The notes under the pieces: generated by a model
The model's input: only the letters and a program-made list of their open reading frames with translations
What the model was told of the DNA's origin: nothing
Databases searched by the model: none
NCBI RefSeq assembly: GCF_001591485.1
Contig: NZ_BCUZ01000004.1
Coordinates: 1 to 64,000 of the forward strand
DNA length: 64,000 nt
Source: Neobacillus fumarioli NBRC 102428
Lineage (GTDB): Bacteria; Bacillota; Bacilli; Bacillales; Cytobacillaceae
Direction of reading: 5' to 3'
Translations under genes and position numbers: made by a program
Shown here: positions 19,885 through 30,878 of the stretch, piece by piece
Layout: each line of letters begins with the position of its first letter
How positions within the stretch are numbered: the stretch's first letter is position 1

Positions 19885-21571
19885 AAGCTTTTTTATTTTC
19901 TGCCGCTAATTGCAATAATTCTTCCGCATGCTGCTTTGTTAAATCGGTAATTTCTGCTCCGGAGATCATCCGGCCAATTTCTTTAATTTTCTCTTTATTA
20001 TTTAGCGGTGTGACAGAAGTTGTCGTTCTGCCTCCTTTAATCGTTTTGGAAATAAATAAATGGGTATCAGCCATGGCCGCAACTTGAGGTAAATGAGAAA
20101 TGCATAATACTTGGGAATTTCCCGCCACTTTATAAATTTTTTCGGCAATTGCCTGAGCAACCCGTCCACTTACACCGGTATCCACTTCATCAAATATAAT
20201 GGAAGTAACACCCTGATGTTTCGAAAAAATACTCTTTAGTGCCAGCATAATTCGAGATAATTCGCCGCCGGAAGCTACTTTTGACAATGGCTTTAACGGT
20301 TCTCCCGGATTGGTGGAAATATAAAATTCCACCTGGTCGACACCTGTTTGTGTAAATACTTCCGAGTCCGTACAAATGCGAATTTCAAATACAGTTTTCT
20401 CCATATATAACTCTTTTAATTCTTTATGAATTAATTTTGTCAGTTTATCTGCCCATTTATGCCGAAGTTCCGTTAATTGTTTGGCTTCAAGGGTTAAATC
20501 TCGTTGAATGGAAGCCAATTCCTTTTCCAATTCACCGATATGGGTTTCTTTATTTTGTAATGTTTCAATTTCTTCCTCAATTTTGGCCGCATATTCCAAT
20601 ATTTCCTCAATCGTTTTACCATATTTCCGCTTCAATTGATTTATTTCATTTAAACGATCTTCCATTTCATTCAGCCGCTCGGGATCAAATTCCAGCATAT
20701 CCAATTCATTTCTTAATAAACGCGAAGCATCTTCTAACTGATAGAAACAATTGGAAACTGTTTCATAAACATCTTTAAATGCCGGATCAATGGAAGCGGC
20801 ATCTTCAAGATGGTCCATCACCATACTGATCCAGTCAAGTCCCTTCTGTTCACCGTTTAATGCTGTATAGCTTAATTGAACAGCTTCAAAAACCTTTTGG
20901 AAATTGGCGAGCCTCCGCTTTTCCTCATAAAGTTCCTCATCTTCGTGAAGCTTTAAATTTGCTTTTTGGATTTCATCCAATTGAAACAATATTAAATCGA
21001 GCCTATGAGCCATCTGCTGGTCATTTTCACTTAAGGCCTTTAACTTTTGTTTCGTTTGCTGATACCTTTTGAATACATCCTGATATTCTCCAAGTGATGC
21101 TGCTATTTCATCTGCCCCAAACTGATCAAGCAACGGCAAGTGCTTCGACTCATCCATTAATTCTTGATGTTCATGCTGGCCGTGAATATCTACAAGAGCT
21201 GCGCCAATTTCTCTTAGAATTGAAATGGTCACTAATTTGCCATTAATCCTGCAAACGCTTTTGCCTGTCCGAGAAATGTCACGGCGCAGGACCACCATCC
21301 CATCTTCTATCTCAATGCCAAATTCACTTGCTTTACTTAACACTGGATGATGATCTTCTTCAATTTGAAATAATCCTTCTATTTCCGCTTTTTCTTCTCC
21401 ATGGCGGACGAATTCTGCAGAACCCCTCCCGCCAATCAGCAATTGAATGGCATCAATAATGATCGATTTTCCTGCTCCAGTTTCCCCTGTTAAAACCGTT
21501 AATCCTTTACGAAAAGAAATCGATAAGGATTCTATTATGGCAAAATTTTTAATTGAAAGTTCTGCTAACAA
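19883..21571 (-). CDS. recN: DNA repair protein RecN
   Basis: SMC-like ATPase recruited early to double-strand breaks. N-terminal Walker A GETGAGKSI near residue 30, a long central coiled coil (about residues 150-370, rich in E/K/L/Q), and a C-terminal ABC-type signature (LSKVASGGELSRIMLALK) followed by Walker B SIIFDEVDTGVSG. The 562 residues match the family. It lies 17 bp downstream of argR, as in B. subtilis where ahrC and recN are adjacent. Confidence 0.98.
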   Translation of the reverse strand: MLAELSIKNFAIIESLSISFRKGLTVLTGETGAGKSIIIDAIQLLIGGRGSAEFVRHGEEKAEIEGLFQIEEDHHPVLSKASEFGIEIEDGMVVLRRDISRTGKSVCRINGKLVTISILREIGAALVDIHGQHEHQELMDESKHLPLLDQFGADEIAASLGEYQDVFKRYQQTKQKLKALSENDQQMAHRLDLILFQLDEIQKANLKLHEDEELYEEKRRLANFQKVFEAVQLSYTALNGEQKGLDWISMVMDHLEDAASIDPAFKDVYETVSNCFYQLEDASRLLRNELDMLEFDPERLNEMEDRLNEINQLKRKYGKTIEEILEYAAKIEEEIETLQNKETHIGELEKELASIQRDLTLEAKQLTELRHKWADKLTKLIHKELKELYMEKTVFEIRICTDSEVFTQTGVDQVEFYISTNPGEPLKPLSKVASGGELSRIMLALKSIFSKHQGVTSIIFDEVDTGVSGRVAQAIAEKIYKVAGNSQVLCISHLPQVAAMADTHLFISKTIKGGRTTTSVTPLNNKEKIKEIGRMISGAEITDLTKQHAEELLQLAAENKKA

Positions 21572-21588
21572 GAAATATTCCCCCAGAA

Positions 21589-22038
21589 TTAAAGCATATC
21601 AAGGAACCTCTGTGTAATCGTCTTTGTATCTTCTTCTGTACGGCAAATTACTAACATCGTATCATCACCGCAGATCGTTCCCAAAATTTCATCCCAATCA
21701 AGGTGATCAATTAACGCCCCAATTGCCATGGCATTCCCGGGTAAGCATTTTAACACCAATAGATGCCCTGCAGAGTCAATGCTTACAAATGCATCCATCA
21801 TGGCCCGTTTCAGCTTCTGCAGAGGATTAAATCTTTGATCTGCTGGCAGACTGTATTTATATCGCCCGTCACTTAACGGTACCTTCACAAGATGCAATTC
21901 TTTAATATCCCGGGACACGGTAGCTTGGGTTACATTATACCCTGCATTTCGAAGTTCATCTACAAGTTCATCTTGAGTTTCTATATCATTGCCGGCAATG
22001 ATCTCCCTAATTTTAATATGACGCTGACCTTTATTCAT
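21589..22038 (-). CDS. argR: Arginine repressor ArgR/AhrC
   Basis: Arginine-responsive hexameric regulator of arginine biosynthesis and catabolism. It has an N-terminal winged helix ([20 protein letters not shown]) with the family motif [18 protein letters not shown] near residues 35-52, and a C-terminal arginine-binding/oligomerisation domain ([22 protein letters not shown]). The 149 residues are standard. A terminator separates it from tlyA upstream, so it likely has its own promoter in the roughly 100-bp gap; I see no clear ARG box there. Confidence 0.97.
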   Translation of the reverse strand: MNKGQRHIKIREIIAGNDIETQDELVDELRNAGYNVTQATVSRDIKELHLVKVPLSDGRYKYSLPADQRFNPLQKLKRAMMDAFVSIDSAGHLLVLKCLPGNAMAIGALIDHLDWDEILGTICGDDTMLVICRTEEDTKTITQRFLDML

Positions 22039-22142
22039 GTTTTCACCCCGAAGTATTGAATGAAGTATATTTCTACCCTTATGTTAGCTGATTTGATTTA
22101 CAATGTGCAATTGATATCTTATAAAAATACAATAAGATTAAT

Positions 22143-22170
22143 AAAAGGATAAGCAGCTGCCTATCCTTTT
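22143..22170 (-). terminator. tlyA terminator
   Basis: Stem AAAAGGATA-GCAGCTGC-TATCCTTTT overlapping the tlyA stop. The U-rich 3' arm on the minus strand marks the end of the dxs-tlyA transcript. Confidence 0.7.
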
Positions 22171-23000
22171 ACTTCGCTTTTTGTATGAAATTCCCTATGT
22201 GCTTCCTTAACCACTTCTTCAGGAGCAACAGGAAGTTGGTTTTCTCCGGCTGCCTGAGTCCCTTTCCATTTTAAATGCAGCAGAAATTCAATATTTCCAT
22301 CACCGCCGGTTATTGGCGAATAGGATATATTCATGATCGTATAGCCTTGTTCCAATGAAAAATGAATAATTTTTTCGATTACTTGCAAATGAACGTTTGA
22401 ATCACGGACAATCCCCTTTTTTCCCACTTGTTCCCTTCCTGCTTCAAACTGCGGTTTAATCAGCGCTACTATATCGCTGTCAGGAACAAGCAAGTTTTTT
22501 AACACCGGCAATATTAAGGTTAAGGAGATGAAGGAAACGTCAATCGTAGCAAAGTTTGGCATCTCCCCTGTTAAATCAGCAGGAGTTACATATCGGAAAT
22601 TCGTCCTTTCCATGACAACAACACGCTCGTCTTGACGCAGCTTCCAGGCAAGTTGATTATAGCCGACATCAAGGGCATATGACATTTTCGCTCCATTTTG
22701 AAGGGCGCAGTCCGTAAATCCTCCTGTTGAAGCACCGACATCAAGCATAATCTTATCTTTCACATTTACATCAAAGACATGAAGGGCTTTTTCCAGCTTT
22801 AATCCGCCACGGCTGACGTAGGGGAGCACACTTCCTTTTACTGTCAATGGAATGTCAGCATCCACCTTCTCCCCCGGCTTTTCCAGCCGCTCTTCATTCG
22901 TATAGACTAAGCCGGCCATAATGGCTCTTTTGGCTTTCTCCCGGGTTTCAAATAAACCTCTTTCTACCAATAAAACATCTAGACGTTCTTTATTTTTCAT
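22161..23000 (-). CDS. tlyA: TlyA-family rRNA 2'-O-methyltransferase (YqxC)
   Basis: Fusion of an N-terminal S4 RNA-binding domain (ERLDVLLVERGLFETREKAKRAIMAGLVYTN) with an FtsJ-like SAM methyltransferase (DVGASTGGFTDCALQNGA near residues 85-102; IDVSFISL). TlyA members 2'-O-methylate rRNA; some are also called hemolysins from a historical assay. The 279 residues and the position 3 bp after dxs match yqxC in B. subtilis. The exact rRNA target here is inferred. Confidence 0.93.
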   Translation of the reverse strand: MKNKERLDVLLVERGLFETREKAKRAIMAGLVYTNEERLEKPGEKVDADIPLTVKGSVLPYVSRGGLKLEKALHVFDVNVKDKIMLDVGASTGGFTDCALQNGAKMSYALDVGYNQLAWKLRQDERVVVMERTNFRYVTPADLTGEMPNFATIDVSFISLTLILPVLKNLLVPDSDIVALIKPQFEAGREQVGKKGIVRDSNVHLQVIEKIIHFSLEQGYTIMNISYSPITGGDGNIEFLLHLKWKGTQAAGENQLPVAPEEVVKEAHREFHTKSEVKG

Positions 23001-23003
23001 TTG

Positions 23004-24920
23004 TTATGCCCTTTGCTGTTTTTTCCGCGCCAGTATGGAAATTCTCTTAACAACTTCATCTGTTGTCAGCCCAATTTCCTCAAGAAGTGAGCCGACATCT
23101 CCATGTTCGATGAAATGGTCCGGAATTCCCATCCTGTCAATTTCTGCATGATAATAGCCTTCGGTTTGCGCAAACTCGAGAATAGCGCTGCCAAACCCGC
23201 CCTGCAGAACCGCTTCTTCAATCGTGAGAATCGGAATAGATTCATCCAATAGTTCTGTTAACATTTTCCTGTCAAGCGGTTTTATAAACCGGGCATTTAC
23301 CACTTTAACCGATACCCCGAGTTTTTCAAGTCTCATTGCTGCTTCCAAGGCCATTGGAATCGTTGTTCCAAAAGTTAAAATGGCAGCATCATGCCCCTGT
23401 TTTAAAATCTCCCATGATCCAATCCGTATGGTATGGAGTGTTTCATCCATCGGGACACCTACGCCATTTCCCCGGGGGAATCGCATGGCGATTGGGCCAT
23501 CATCATATTTCAATGCCGTATACACCATATGCTGGCCTTCATTTTCATCTTTCGGCATCATTAACACGATATTGGGAATATGCCGTAAAAATGCAATATC
23601 AAATACTCCTTGATGGGTTTCGCCGTCCGCACCGACCAGACCCGCACGATCTATACCAATAAACACATTTAAGTTTTGCCGGCATATATCATGAACTACT
23701 TGATCATAAGCCCGTTGTAAAAAAGTAGAGTAAATCGCCAGAAAAGGCTTCATATTTTGAGTGGCTAACCCTGCAGCAACGGTTGCCGCATGTTGCTCAG
23801 CGATGCCGACATCATACATGCGGTCAGGAAATTCACTGGCAAAGCCTTCAAGTTTCGATCCGACAGGCATTGCCGGAGTAATGGCGACAATTCGCTCATC
23901 TTTTCGTGCTAGTTTTCTTACTGTTTCACTTACCAAACTGCTCCATGCTGGCGGCTGTTTTTTAGCCGGCTTGACGAATGTACCCGTATCTATTTTGTAT
24001 GGACCTGTCCCGTGCCATGTCCCTGTTTTATCGGTCTCAGCCGGTTGAAAACCTTTCCCTTTTTTGGTAATAACATGAAGAAGAACTGGCCCCTCCGTCT
24101 TTTTCGCAAGCCTTAGATTTTCAAATAAGCTTTCAAAATTGTGACCGTCAATTGGTCCTAAATAAGTAAACCCAAGTTCTTCAAAGAACATGCCGGACAC
24201 AAATAAATATTTAAGGCTGTCCTTCACTCTTTCAGCTGTAGCAGCAAGTTTTCCACCTACTGCAGGGACTTTTTTTAACAGCACTTCCAGTTCATCTTTC
24301 ACCCACTGATATTTCCCAGCTGTCCGCAATTGACCGAGAATATTATGGAGCGCTCCTACGTTGGGAGCAATTGACATTTCGTTATCATTTAGAATAACGA
24401 TCATATCTTTCTTCTCATGGCCGATATGATTCATTGCTTCAAGTGCCATACCGCCTGTTAAAGCACCATCCCCTATAACAGGAACTACATAGTAGTTTTG
24501 CTTTTTCAAATCGCGGGCAATGGCCATCCCCATTGCCGCAGAGAGGGAGGTTGAGCTGTGTCCTGTTTCCCATACATCATGTTCGCTTTCTGCTCTTTTT
24601 GGAAAACCACATAACCCCTTAAATTGCCGTAATGTGTCGAATTCACATGCTCTGCCTGTTAATATTTTATGAACATAAGATTGATGGCCCACATCCCAAA
24701 TAATTTTATCCTTGGGACTGTCAAAGCATTTATGCAAAGCAATTGTCAGCTCCACGACACCAAGATTTGGCCCAATATGTCCCCCTGTTACTGACAGTTT
24801 CTCAATCAAAAATTTCCGGATTTCTTGACTCAAAGCCTCCAGCTCTTTGATTGACATGCCTTTTAGGAACGATGGGTCTTTAATTGATAACAGATCCATT
24901 GATGGATCACTCACTTTCAT
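23004..24920 (-). CDS. dxs: 1-deoxy-D-xylulose-5-phosphate synthase
   Basis: ThDP enzyme that condenses pyruvate and glyceraldehyde-3-phosphate, the first step of the MEP isoprenoid pathway. ThDP motif [18 protein letters not shown] near residue 150, and a C-terminal transketolase domain with [18 protein letters not shown]. The frame gives 638 residues. A second ATG seven codons in ([11 protein letters not shown], start 24899) matches the B. subtilis N-terminus and may be the true start; both ribosome sites are weak. ispA upstream supplies the next polyprenyl step. Confidence 0.97.
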   Translation of the reverse strand: MKVSDPSMDLLSIKDPSFLKGMSIKELEALSQEIRKFLIEKLSVTGGHIGPNLGVVELTIALHKCFDSPKDKIIWDVGHQSYVHKILTGRACEFDTLRQFKGLCGFPKRAESEHDVWETGHSSTSLSAAMGMAIARDLKKQNYYVVPVIGDGALTGGMALEAMNHIGHEKKDMIVILNDNEMSIAPNVGALHNILGQLRTAGKYQWVKDELEVLLKKVPAVGGKLAATAERVKDSLKYLFVSGMFFEELGFTYLGPIDGHNFESLFENLRLAKKTEGPVLLHVITKKGKGFQPAETDKTGTWHGTGPYKIDTGTFVKPAKKQPPAWSSLVSETVRKLARKDERIVAITPAMPVGSKLEGFASEFPDRMYDVGIAEQHAATVAAGLATQNMKPFLAIYSTFLQRAYDQVVHDICRQNLNVFIGIDRAGLVGADGETHQGVFDIAFLRHIPNIVLMMPKDENEGQHMVYTALKYDDGPIAMRFPRGNGVGVPMDETLHTIRIGSWEILKQGHDAAILTFGTTIPMALEAAMRLEKLGVSVKVVNARFIKPLDRKMLTELLDESIPILTIEEAVLQGGFGSAILEFAQTEGYYHAEIDRMGIPDHFIEHGDVGSLLEEIGLTTDEVVKRISILARKKQQRA

Positions 24921-25044
24921 ACTTTTTCTCTCTAATTCCTTTAAAAATAGCCGCTAACACAAGCGTGATAACGGCCTTGAAAACGAACTCTCTACAATGA
25001 AAACAATTATAACACACTTATGACATTGTCACAAATCCTCAAAG

Positions 25045-25938
25045 TTAATGGTCTCTTGCGGCTACAAGGTCCGTGATCTCTAACAATAATTTCGTATTGA
25101 GGTTAGTTTTTATAAGATTTTCCTTTGCAAGCTCTATTTGCTGCATTAATACGTCTTTTGCCCCTTCGAGAGTTAATAGAGCCGGATACGTATTTTTATG
25201 ATTCGCTGTGTCACTGCCAACAGGCTTGCCGATTAGTTGCTGGTCGCCAATTAAATCAAGAATATCATCTTGAATTTGAAAAGCAAGGCCGAGATGGTAG
25301 GCAAAAGCAGATAAATCGTCCATTTCTTCTTGATTTGCATCTGCTAAAATGGCTCCTGCCAACACACTAAACCGCAACAGTCTGCCCGTTTTATGAATAT
25401 GAACATATTCAAGTTCTTCTAGTGTTAATATTTTTCCTTCCGCTTCCATATCCGCAACCTGACCGCCAACCATCCCCTCGGTGCCGGCTGCTTTTGCCAG
25501 TTCTGCAACTAATCTCAATTTTGTTTCACTGGATGTGAATTGGTCTGGTATTTGGCACATCACTTCAAAACTGTACGTTAATAAAGCATCTCCTGCCAAT
25601 GTAGCAACTGCTTCTCCAAAAACTTTATGATTCGTGGGTTTTCCCCTTCTAAGGTCATCATCATCCATACATGGCAAGTCATCATGGATTAAGGAATACG
25701 TGTGAATCATCTCAATCGCAGCAGCAGCTAAAAGTCCCTTTTCCGGATCTTGACCGAAGGCAGCAAGTGTGGCAAATAACAAAAGCGGCCGGATTCGTTT
25801 TCCACCTGCTTTAAGGGAATAGATCATTGATTCCTTCAGAATGGACGGAGCATCGAGTTTTTCAACCAGCTTGTACAGTTCATGATCCAAAAGGCTTTTA
25901 TATCGATTTGTAAATGCCGCTAAATCCATTGTTTCCAA
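25045..25938 (-). CDS. ispA: Farnesyl diphosphate synthase
   Basis: Geranyl/farnesyl diphosphate synthase: head-to-tail condensation of IPP with allylic diphosphates. The first aspartate-rich motif is DDLPCMDDDDLRRG (near residue 88) and the second is FQIQDDILD. The 297 residues fit the short-chain class. A TTG start at 25936-25938 is supported by GAGGAGG with 8-nt spacing. It begins 4 bp after xseB, so it likely shares the xseAB transcript. Confidence 0.96.
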   Translation of the reverse strand: METMDLAAFTNRYKSLLDHELYKLVEKLDAPSILKESMIYSLKAGGKRIRPLLLFATLAAFGQDPEKGLLAAAAIEMIHTYSLIHDDLPCMDDDDLRRGKPTNHKVFGEAVATLAGDALLTYSFEVMCQIPDQFTSSETKLRLVAELAKAAGTEGMVGGQVADMEAEGKILTLEELEYVHIHKTGRLLRFSVLAGAILADANQEEMDDLSAFAYHLGLAFQIQDDILDLIGDQQLIGKPVGSDTANHKNTYPALLTLEGAKDVLMQQIELAKENLIKTNLNTKLLLEITDLVAARDH

Positions 25939-25941
25939 GAA

Positions 25942-26175
25942 TTATTCCTCCTCATTAAGTACAAAGGTCTCGGTCCGTCCATCCTCCGTTATAATTTGTG
26001 TCAGTTGTGCCTCTACATGTTTCAATTTGTCATGACAAAGTTTCGACAATTCCATTCCTTCTTTATAATACTTAATTGCATCTTCTAAAGGGATATCGCC
26101 TTCTTCCAATTTTTCCACAATTTCCTCAAGCTTTGTCATGGCTTCTTCAAAGGATAATTTATTTTCATTCGTCAC
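25942..26175 (-). CDS. xseB: Exodeoxyribonuclease VII small subunit
   Basis: Small subunit of Exo VII, a single-strand-specific exonuclease acting from both ends. The 77 residues form two helices with the family signature [20 protein letters not shown] and [14 protein letters not shown]. It overlaps the end of xseA by 11 bp, a sign of coupled translation of the two subunits. Confidence 0.97.
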   Translation of the reverse strand: MTNENKLSFEEAMTKLEEIVEKLEEGDIPLEDAIKYYKEGMELSKLCHDKLKHVEAQLTQIITEDGRTETFVLNEEE

Positions 26176-27523
26176 GATTTTCGCTCTCCTTTATCTTCTC
26201 TACCCTACAGTATAGGCTTCCGTCCGTTAATTGAATTAGAACTTGGTCTGTGACTTTGACCCCGGCAACACTTTTTAGTAAGCGATTGTTTTCCGAATAG
26301 GCTAAACTATAGCCCCTTTCCATAATGGAGAGCGGGCTGAGAGCCCGTAATGTTGACATCATCCGGTTGAAATCTGTTTGTTTTCTCCTAAGGATTTGAA
26401 TTATGGCTTTATCCATGTCCTTTTGGGATCGTTCATACCGACTTTTCGCTTCTTTTAAGGCTTGTTTTGGATGGTTTCTGTGCAGTCGTTTTTCCAGCAC
26501 CTCATGCTCGTTTTTTTTGATGGAAGTCAACCGCGCTGAACCGCGGATCAGCATTTCTGTTAATCTGTCAACCTGCTCGAGCTTTTGTTCATAAAGTCTG
26601 AATGGATACCGGAATGCATACGATTTTTGCACACGATTGAAACGTTCCTTTTGAAAGCGGAACTGCTCCTGCATCGTTCGGATCAACCGTGTTTGCCGCT
26701 GCAAAATACGATCCATTAATTCATCGATATGCGGGACCGCGAGTTCGGCAGCACCCGTCGGTGTGGGGGCTCTTAAATCAGCCACAAAGTCAGCAATGGT
26801 AAAATCGGTTTCATGCCCGACAGCTGAAATCACCGGGATCTGTGAAGCAAAAATAGCACGGGCCACAGTTTCTTCATTAAAAGCCCACAATTCCTCAATA
26901 GAGCCGCCTCCCCGTCCGACAATCAAAACATCAATATCTTTCATAGTATTCGCTTTTTCGATTGCCTTCACAATAGAAGGGGCCGCATAATCCCCTTGAA
27001 CCAGAACAGGAAAGATTAAAATATTCACGATCGGATATCTTCGTTTAATCGTTGTAATGACATCTCGTATGGCTGCCCCGGTTGGAGAAGTAATAACCCC
27101 TACTGTTCTTGGAAATTGAGGGATCGCCTTTTTCATTTCCGGTGCAAACAAACCTTCCGCTTCCAGCCTTTGCTTTAACTGCTCATACGCTAAAAATAGT
27201 TCTCCAATCCCATCAGGCTGCATTTCTTTTATATAGATTTGATATTGACCGCTTGGTTCGTAGACGGTAATATCGCCTTTTACGATCACTTTCATTCCAT
27301 TTTCCGGCAAAAATTTCATCGTACGCGAATAGCTTGAAAACATCACAGCCAAAATGCGGGCCTTTTCATCTTTTAATGTAAAATACATATGCCCGCTTGA
27401 ATGCTGCTTAAAATTGGATATTTCACCTCTTACGTGAATGTCGCGCAAATGCGGGTCTGCATCAAATTTACGTTTTATGTATTTAGTTAAAGCATTCACA
27501 GTTAAAAATTTTTGTTCTTGCAT
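26165..27523 (-). CDS. xseA: Exodeoxyribonuclease VII large subunit
   Basis: Catalytic large subunit of Exo VII. N-terminal OB-fold domain ([24 protein letters not shown]), central nuclease domain ([55 protein letters not shown]), then a long coiled coil and a small C-terminal beta region. The 452 residues are standard. About 130 bp of AT-rich sequence separate it from folD. Confidence 0.97.
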   Translation of the reverse strand: MQEQKFLTVNALTKYIKRKFDADPHLRDIHVRGEISNFKQHSSGHMYFTLKDEKARILAVMFSSYSRTMKFLPENGMKVIVKGDITVYEPSGQYQIYIKEMQPDGIGELFLAYEQLKQRLEAEGLFAPEMKKAIPQFPRTVGVITSPTGAAIRDVITTIKRRYPIVNILIFPVLVQGDYAAPSIVKAIEKANTMKDIDVLIVGRGGGSIEELWAFNEETVARAIFASQIPVISAVGHETDFTIADFVADLRAPTPTGAAELAVPHIDELMDRILQRQTRLIRTMQEQFRFQKERFNRVQKSYAFRYPFRLYEQKLEQVDRLTEMLIRGSARLTSIKKNEHEVLEKRLHRNHPKQALKEAKSRYERSQKDMDKAIIQILRRKQTDFNRMMSTLRALSPLSIMERGYSLAYSENNRLLKSVAGVKVTDQVLIQLTDGSLYCRVEKIKESENRDE

Positions 27524-27653
27524 AAATACTCCTCTTTCCTGAGGTACAAGCCTGAAAAAAATAGTCCCTATCTATTATATAGTAAGCCAGGCATTTTGTC
27601 CGCATAATCCGGAAGAATGGCTTAATCCATAAAAGATAAGGACTAGAAAAAGT

Positions 27654-28505
27654 TTATTCGATACTTTGTTTCGCTGATTGCACTGTATTATACATCAGCA
27701 TCGTAATCGTCATTGGACCGACTCCCTTTGGAACAGGGGTAATGAATCCCGCTATTTCACTCACTTCATTAAATGCAACATCGCCGCAAAGCTTGCCTTC
27801 TTCATTACGGTTAATTCCGACGTCAATAACTACAGCTCCCTCTTTTACATGTTCGGCTGTAATAAAATTCGGAATTCCGACGGCAGCAATCAAAATATCC
27901 GCCTGCTTTGTGTGAAATGGCAGATCTTTCGTTTTGGAATGGCAGTACGTAACGGTAGCATTATGGTTTAACAATAATTGTCCAACTGGTTTCCCGACAA
28001 TATTACTTCTTCCGACAACAACTGCATGTTTGCCTGAAAGAGATATTCCCGACTCTTCCAGCAAGACCATAATCCCATATGGTGTGCATGGCAGGAAAGC
28101 ATTTTGCCCTGTCAACATTCTACCAATATTTATCGGATGAAAGCCATCTACATCCTTTTCAGGCGCAATCGCTTCAATTACTTTTTTCTCATCAATTTGT
28201 TTTGGAAGGGGAAGCTGAACTAAAATACCGTGGATTTTCGTATCCCCATTTAGTCCCTTTATTTTGGTCAGCAATTCTTCTTCTGTGGTCTCTTCAGGCA
28301 TTTCAATTAAGATCGAATACATGCCGAGCTCTTCACATGTTTTTTGTTTATTGGTTACATAGGTGCGAGAGGCATGATTATTGCCAACCAGAATAACGGC
28401 TAAGCCCGGAGTGACCCCTTTTGCTTTCAATTGTTTCACTTCTTGAGCAATTTCAATTTTTTTCTTTGCAGCAATATCTTTTCCGTTAATGATTTTAGCA
28501 GTCAT
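27654..28505 (-). CDS. folD: Bifunctional methylene-THF dehydrogenase / cyclohydrolase FolD
   Basis: Interconverts 5,10-methylene-, methenyl- and 10-formyl-tetrahydrofolate. Conserved blocks are the catalytic YVTNKQKTCEELG (Tyr and Lys near residues 50-54), ILVQLPLPKQID, the NADP motif VVGRSNIVGKPVGQLLL and C-terminal PVPKGVGPMTITML. The 283 residues match the family. It starts 20 bp after nusB and is probably co-transcribed with it. Confidence 0.98.
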   Translation of the reverse strand: MTAKIINGKDIAAKKKIEIAQEVKQLKAKGVTPGLAVILVGNNHASRTYVTNKQKTCEELGMYSILIEMPEETTEEELLTKIKGLNGDTKIHGILVQLPLPKQIDEKKVIEAIAPEKDVDGFHPINIGRMLTGQNAFLPCTPYGIMVLLEESGISLSGKHAVVVGRSNIVGKPVGQLLLNHNATVTYCHSKTKDLPFHTKQADILIAAVGIPNFITAEHVKEGAVVIDVGINRNEEGKLCGDVAFNEVSEIAGFITPVPKGVGPMTITMLMYNTVQSAKQSIE

Positions 28506-28525
28506 TTCTAACTCCCCTTAAGCGA

Positions 28526-28921
28526 TCATTCAGATTTAAGTTTTTGCTTTACTTTTGAAAGGACGCCGTTTATAAATTTGCTGGATTGGTCGTCTCCGTA
28601 TTTTTTCGCGATTTCGATTGCTTCATCAAACACAACATTTTCCGGTGTCTCCGGCAAAAATTTCAGTTCGAATACAGCTAATCTTAACAGGTTGCGGTCT
28701 ACAATGGCTAATCGGTCCAGTGACCATTTCTCTAAATTTTCACTAATCAGCTTGTCTACTTCTTGCTCATGTTCGACCACACCAAATACGAGCGTGGACA
28801 GAAATTCGTCACCCGGCTTTCCTTCTAACACATGTTCAATTGCAGAAGATGGTTCACTTTGACTGACATCAATTTGAAAAAGCGCCTGTAATGCTTTTTC
28901 CCTCGCTGTTCTTCTTTTCAT
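28526..28921 (-). CDS. nusB: Transcription antitermination factor NusB
   Basis: All-helical NusB that with NusE binds boxA RNA and supports rRNA antitermination. The 131 residues have the N-terminal RRTAREKALQALFQID and the C-terminal FVDEAIEIAKKYGDD-type block (VVFDEAIEIAKKYGDD, SSKFINGVLSKV). It lies about 160 bp after yqhY with a hairpin between them, and 20 bp before folD. Confidence 0.97.
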   Translation of the reverse strand: MKRRTAREKALQALFQIDVSQSEPSSAIEHVLEGKPGDEFLSTLVFGVVEHEQEVDKLISENLEKWSLDRLAIVDRNLLRLAVFELKFLPETPENVVFDEAIEIAKKYGDDQSSKFINGVLSKVKQKLKSE

Positions 28922-29049
28922 TACATCTTAGACTCCTTCAGGGAAATTAATAGATTCTTTGCCCTTTTAACTTACAAAGATGATAATAGCATAATTAATC
29001 AGGAATCGCACTTTGTGGTAGGAATTTTTTAATTTTTAAGCAGAATAGA

Positions 29050-29077
29050 ACAACCAAAGGATCCTTCCTTTGGTTGT
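29050..29077 (-). terminator. Hairpin after yqhY
   Basis: Inverted repeat ACAACCAAAGGA / TCCTTTGGTTGT just after the yqhY stop. The trailing sequence on the minus strand is only moderately U-rich, so termination may be partial. Confidence 0.55.
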
Positions 29078-29082
29078 AAGCG

Positions 29083-29490
29083 CTACACTTCTGAATCGAT
29101 TTCCGGTTCTATTTTCTGGGTTTCAAATTGTATTCCGACGACATGAATGTTCACTTCTTCGGCTTCTAACGCCGTCATATTAAGCAGTGCCTGACGAATA
29201 TTATCCTGGATTTTTCCAGCAACAGCCGGAATGGATACCCCGAATTTCATTAGACAATAGACGTCTACTTTAATTCCTGTTTCGGTTAGTTCTACTTTTA
29301 CCCCTTTACCATGGTTTTTCTTCCCAAGACGTTCCACGACACCGGCAGCAAAATTGCCGCGCATTCCAGCTACACCTTCTACTTCGGATGCAGCAATTCC
29401 GGCAATCACTTCAATGACCTCCGGTGCAATTTCGATCTTGCCCAGACCTTCGTGTTCTTGTTCCATTTCCAGGATATTAAACTCGCTCAT
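29083..29490 (-). CDS. yqhY: Asp23/Gls24 family envelope stress protein (YqhY)
   Basis: DUF322/Asp23 family protein of 135 residues (IEIAPEVIEVIAGIAASEVEGVAGMRG near the N-terminus; VKVELTETGIKVDVYCLMKFG). In Bacillus, yqhY follows accBC and has been linked to control of malonyl-CoA/acetyl-CoA carboxylase activity. Here too it directly follows accC by 18 bp, so a role tied to fatty acid initiation is a reasonable inference. There is no signal peptide or membrane segment. Confidence 0.93.
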   Translation of the reverse strand: MSEFNILEMEQEHEGLGKIEIAPEVIEVIAGIAASEVEGVAGMRGNFAAGVVERLGKKNHGKGVKVELTETGIKVDVYCLMKFGVSIPAVAGKIQDNIRQALLNMTALEAEEVNIHVVGIQFETQKIEPEIDSEV

Positions 29491-29508
29491 CCAAACACCT
29501 CCAGTTTT

Positions 29509-30864
29509 TTACACCGACTTCATTACATCATGCAATTCTAGGAATTTCGTATTGAAATTGCCTTCTACAAATTTTTCATGCTCAAGGAGTTTCAAATGGA
29601 ACGGGATCGTGGTATGAACACCTTCAACAACAAATTCGCTTAATGCCCGTTTCATTCTTTGAATCGCTTCTTCCCTTGTACTTCCATATGCGATGACTTT
29701 CGCAATCATGGAATCATAATAAGGGGGTATGGTGTATCCCGGGTATGCTGCTGAATCTATGCGAACCCCTAACCCCCCTGGTGGAAGGTACATTTTGATT
29801 TTTCCGGCTGACGGCATGAAATTCTTTTCTGGATTTTCAGCGTTGATCCGACACTCGATTGCCCAGCCAGTAAATGTAACATCCTTTTGTTTGAGCGTTA
29901 GTTTTTCGCCATTTGCTACACGAATCTGCTCTTTAATCAAATCAATTCCAGTGACCATTTCGGTAACAGGATGTTCAACCTGAATCCTTGTGTTCATTTC
30001 CATAAAATAGAATTTCCGATTGCGATAGTCATATATAAATTCTACCGTTCCTGCACCGGAATAATCAACTGCTTTTGCTGCTTTGACAGCTGCATTTCCC
30101 ATTTCTTCACGAATTTCCCCATCGAGAGCAGGCGATGGTGTTTCTTCAAGAAGTTTTTGCAGTCTGCGCTGAATGGAACAGTCCCTCTCTCCCAGATGGA
30201 TCGTATTGCCATAAGAATCAGCCAATACTTGGATCTCAACATGACGGAAATCCTCAATATATTTCTCAATATAGACCCCCGGATTGCCAAATGCAGTCAT
30301 GGCTTCCTGCTGGGTAATATTAATACCTTTAATTAATTCCTGTTCATTTCTCGCTACGCGGATCCCTTTTCCTCCGCCGCCGGCCGTTGCTTTAATGATG
30401 ACAGGATAGTCAATCTTTTTTACCAATTCAAGGGCCTCATCAATATCATGAATAATTCCGGTTGAGCCCGGCACAATCGGAACACCTGCTTTACGCATTG
30501 TTTCTCTGGCAATATCCTTCGTCCCCATTTTGGTGATTGCTTCAGGGCTTGGGCCGACAAACGTAATATTACATTCCCGGCAAAGCTCGGCAAAGTCAGC
30601 ATTTTCCGCTAAAAAGCCGTATCCCGGATGAATGGCATCGCAGCCTGTCAGCTTTGCTGTACTTATGATATTTGTCACGTTTAAATAACTGTCTTTCGAG
30701 GAGGTAGGACCGATACAGTAGGATTCATCCGCAAGCTGGACATGCAAAGCCTCCCGGTCTGCTTCGGAATATACGGCAACAGTTTCAATCCCCATTTCCC
30801 GGCAGGCCCTGATAATCCTGACCGCAATCTCTCCCCTATTTGCTATTAACAGTTTTTTTATCAT
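29509..30864 (-). CDS. accC: Acetyl-CoA carboxylase, biotin carboxylase subunit
   Basis: ATP-grasp enzyme that carboxylates biotin on AccB, the first half of the malonyl-CoA-forming reaction. N-terminal [18 protein letters not shown], glycine-rich ATP loop [14 protein letters not shown] near residue 160, and the catalytic block [20 protein letters not shown]. The 451 residues are standard. It is 14 bp after accB. Confidence 0.98.
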   Translation of the reverse strand: MIKKLLIANRGEIAVRIIRACREMGIETVAVYSEADREALHVQLADESYCIGPTSSKDSYLNVTNIISTAKLTGCDAIHPGYGFLAENADFAELCRECNITFVGPSPEAITKMGTKDIARETMRKAGVPIVPGSTGIIHDIDEALELVKKIDYPVIIKATAGGGGKGIRVARNEQELIKGINITQQEAMTAFGNPGVYIEKYIEDFRHVEIQVLADSYGNTIHLGERDCSIQRRLQKLLEETPSPALDGEIREEMGNAAVKAAKAVDYSGAGTVEFIYDYRNRKFYFMEMNTRIQVEHPVTEMVTGIDLIKEQIRVANGEKLTLKQKDVTFTGWAIECRINAENPEKNFMPSAGKIKMYLPPGGLGVRIDSAAYPGYTIPPYYDSMIAKVIAYGSTREEAIQRMKRALSEFVVEGVHTTIPFHLKLLEHEKFVEGNFNTKFLELHDVMKSV

Positions 30865-30878
30865 CCTGTTACCGCTCC

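Noticed and set aside
22039-22142. ARG box upstream of argR
   Set aside because: Only loose similarity to the ArgR operator (TGAATGAAGTATA); too weak to report.
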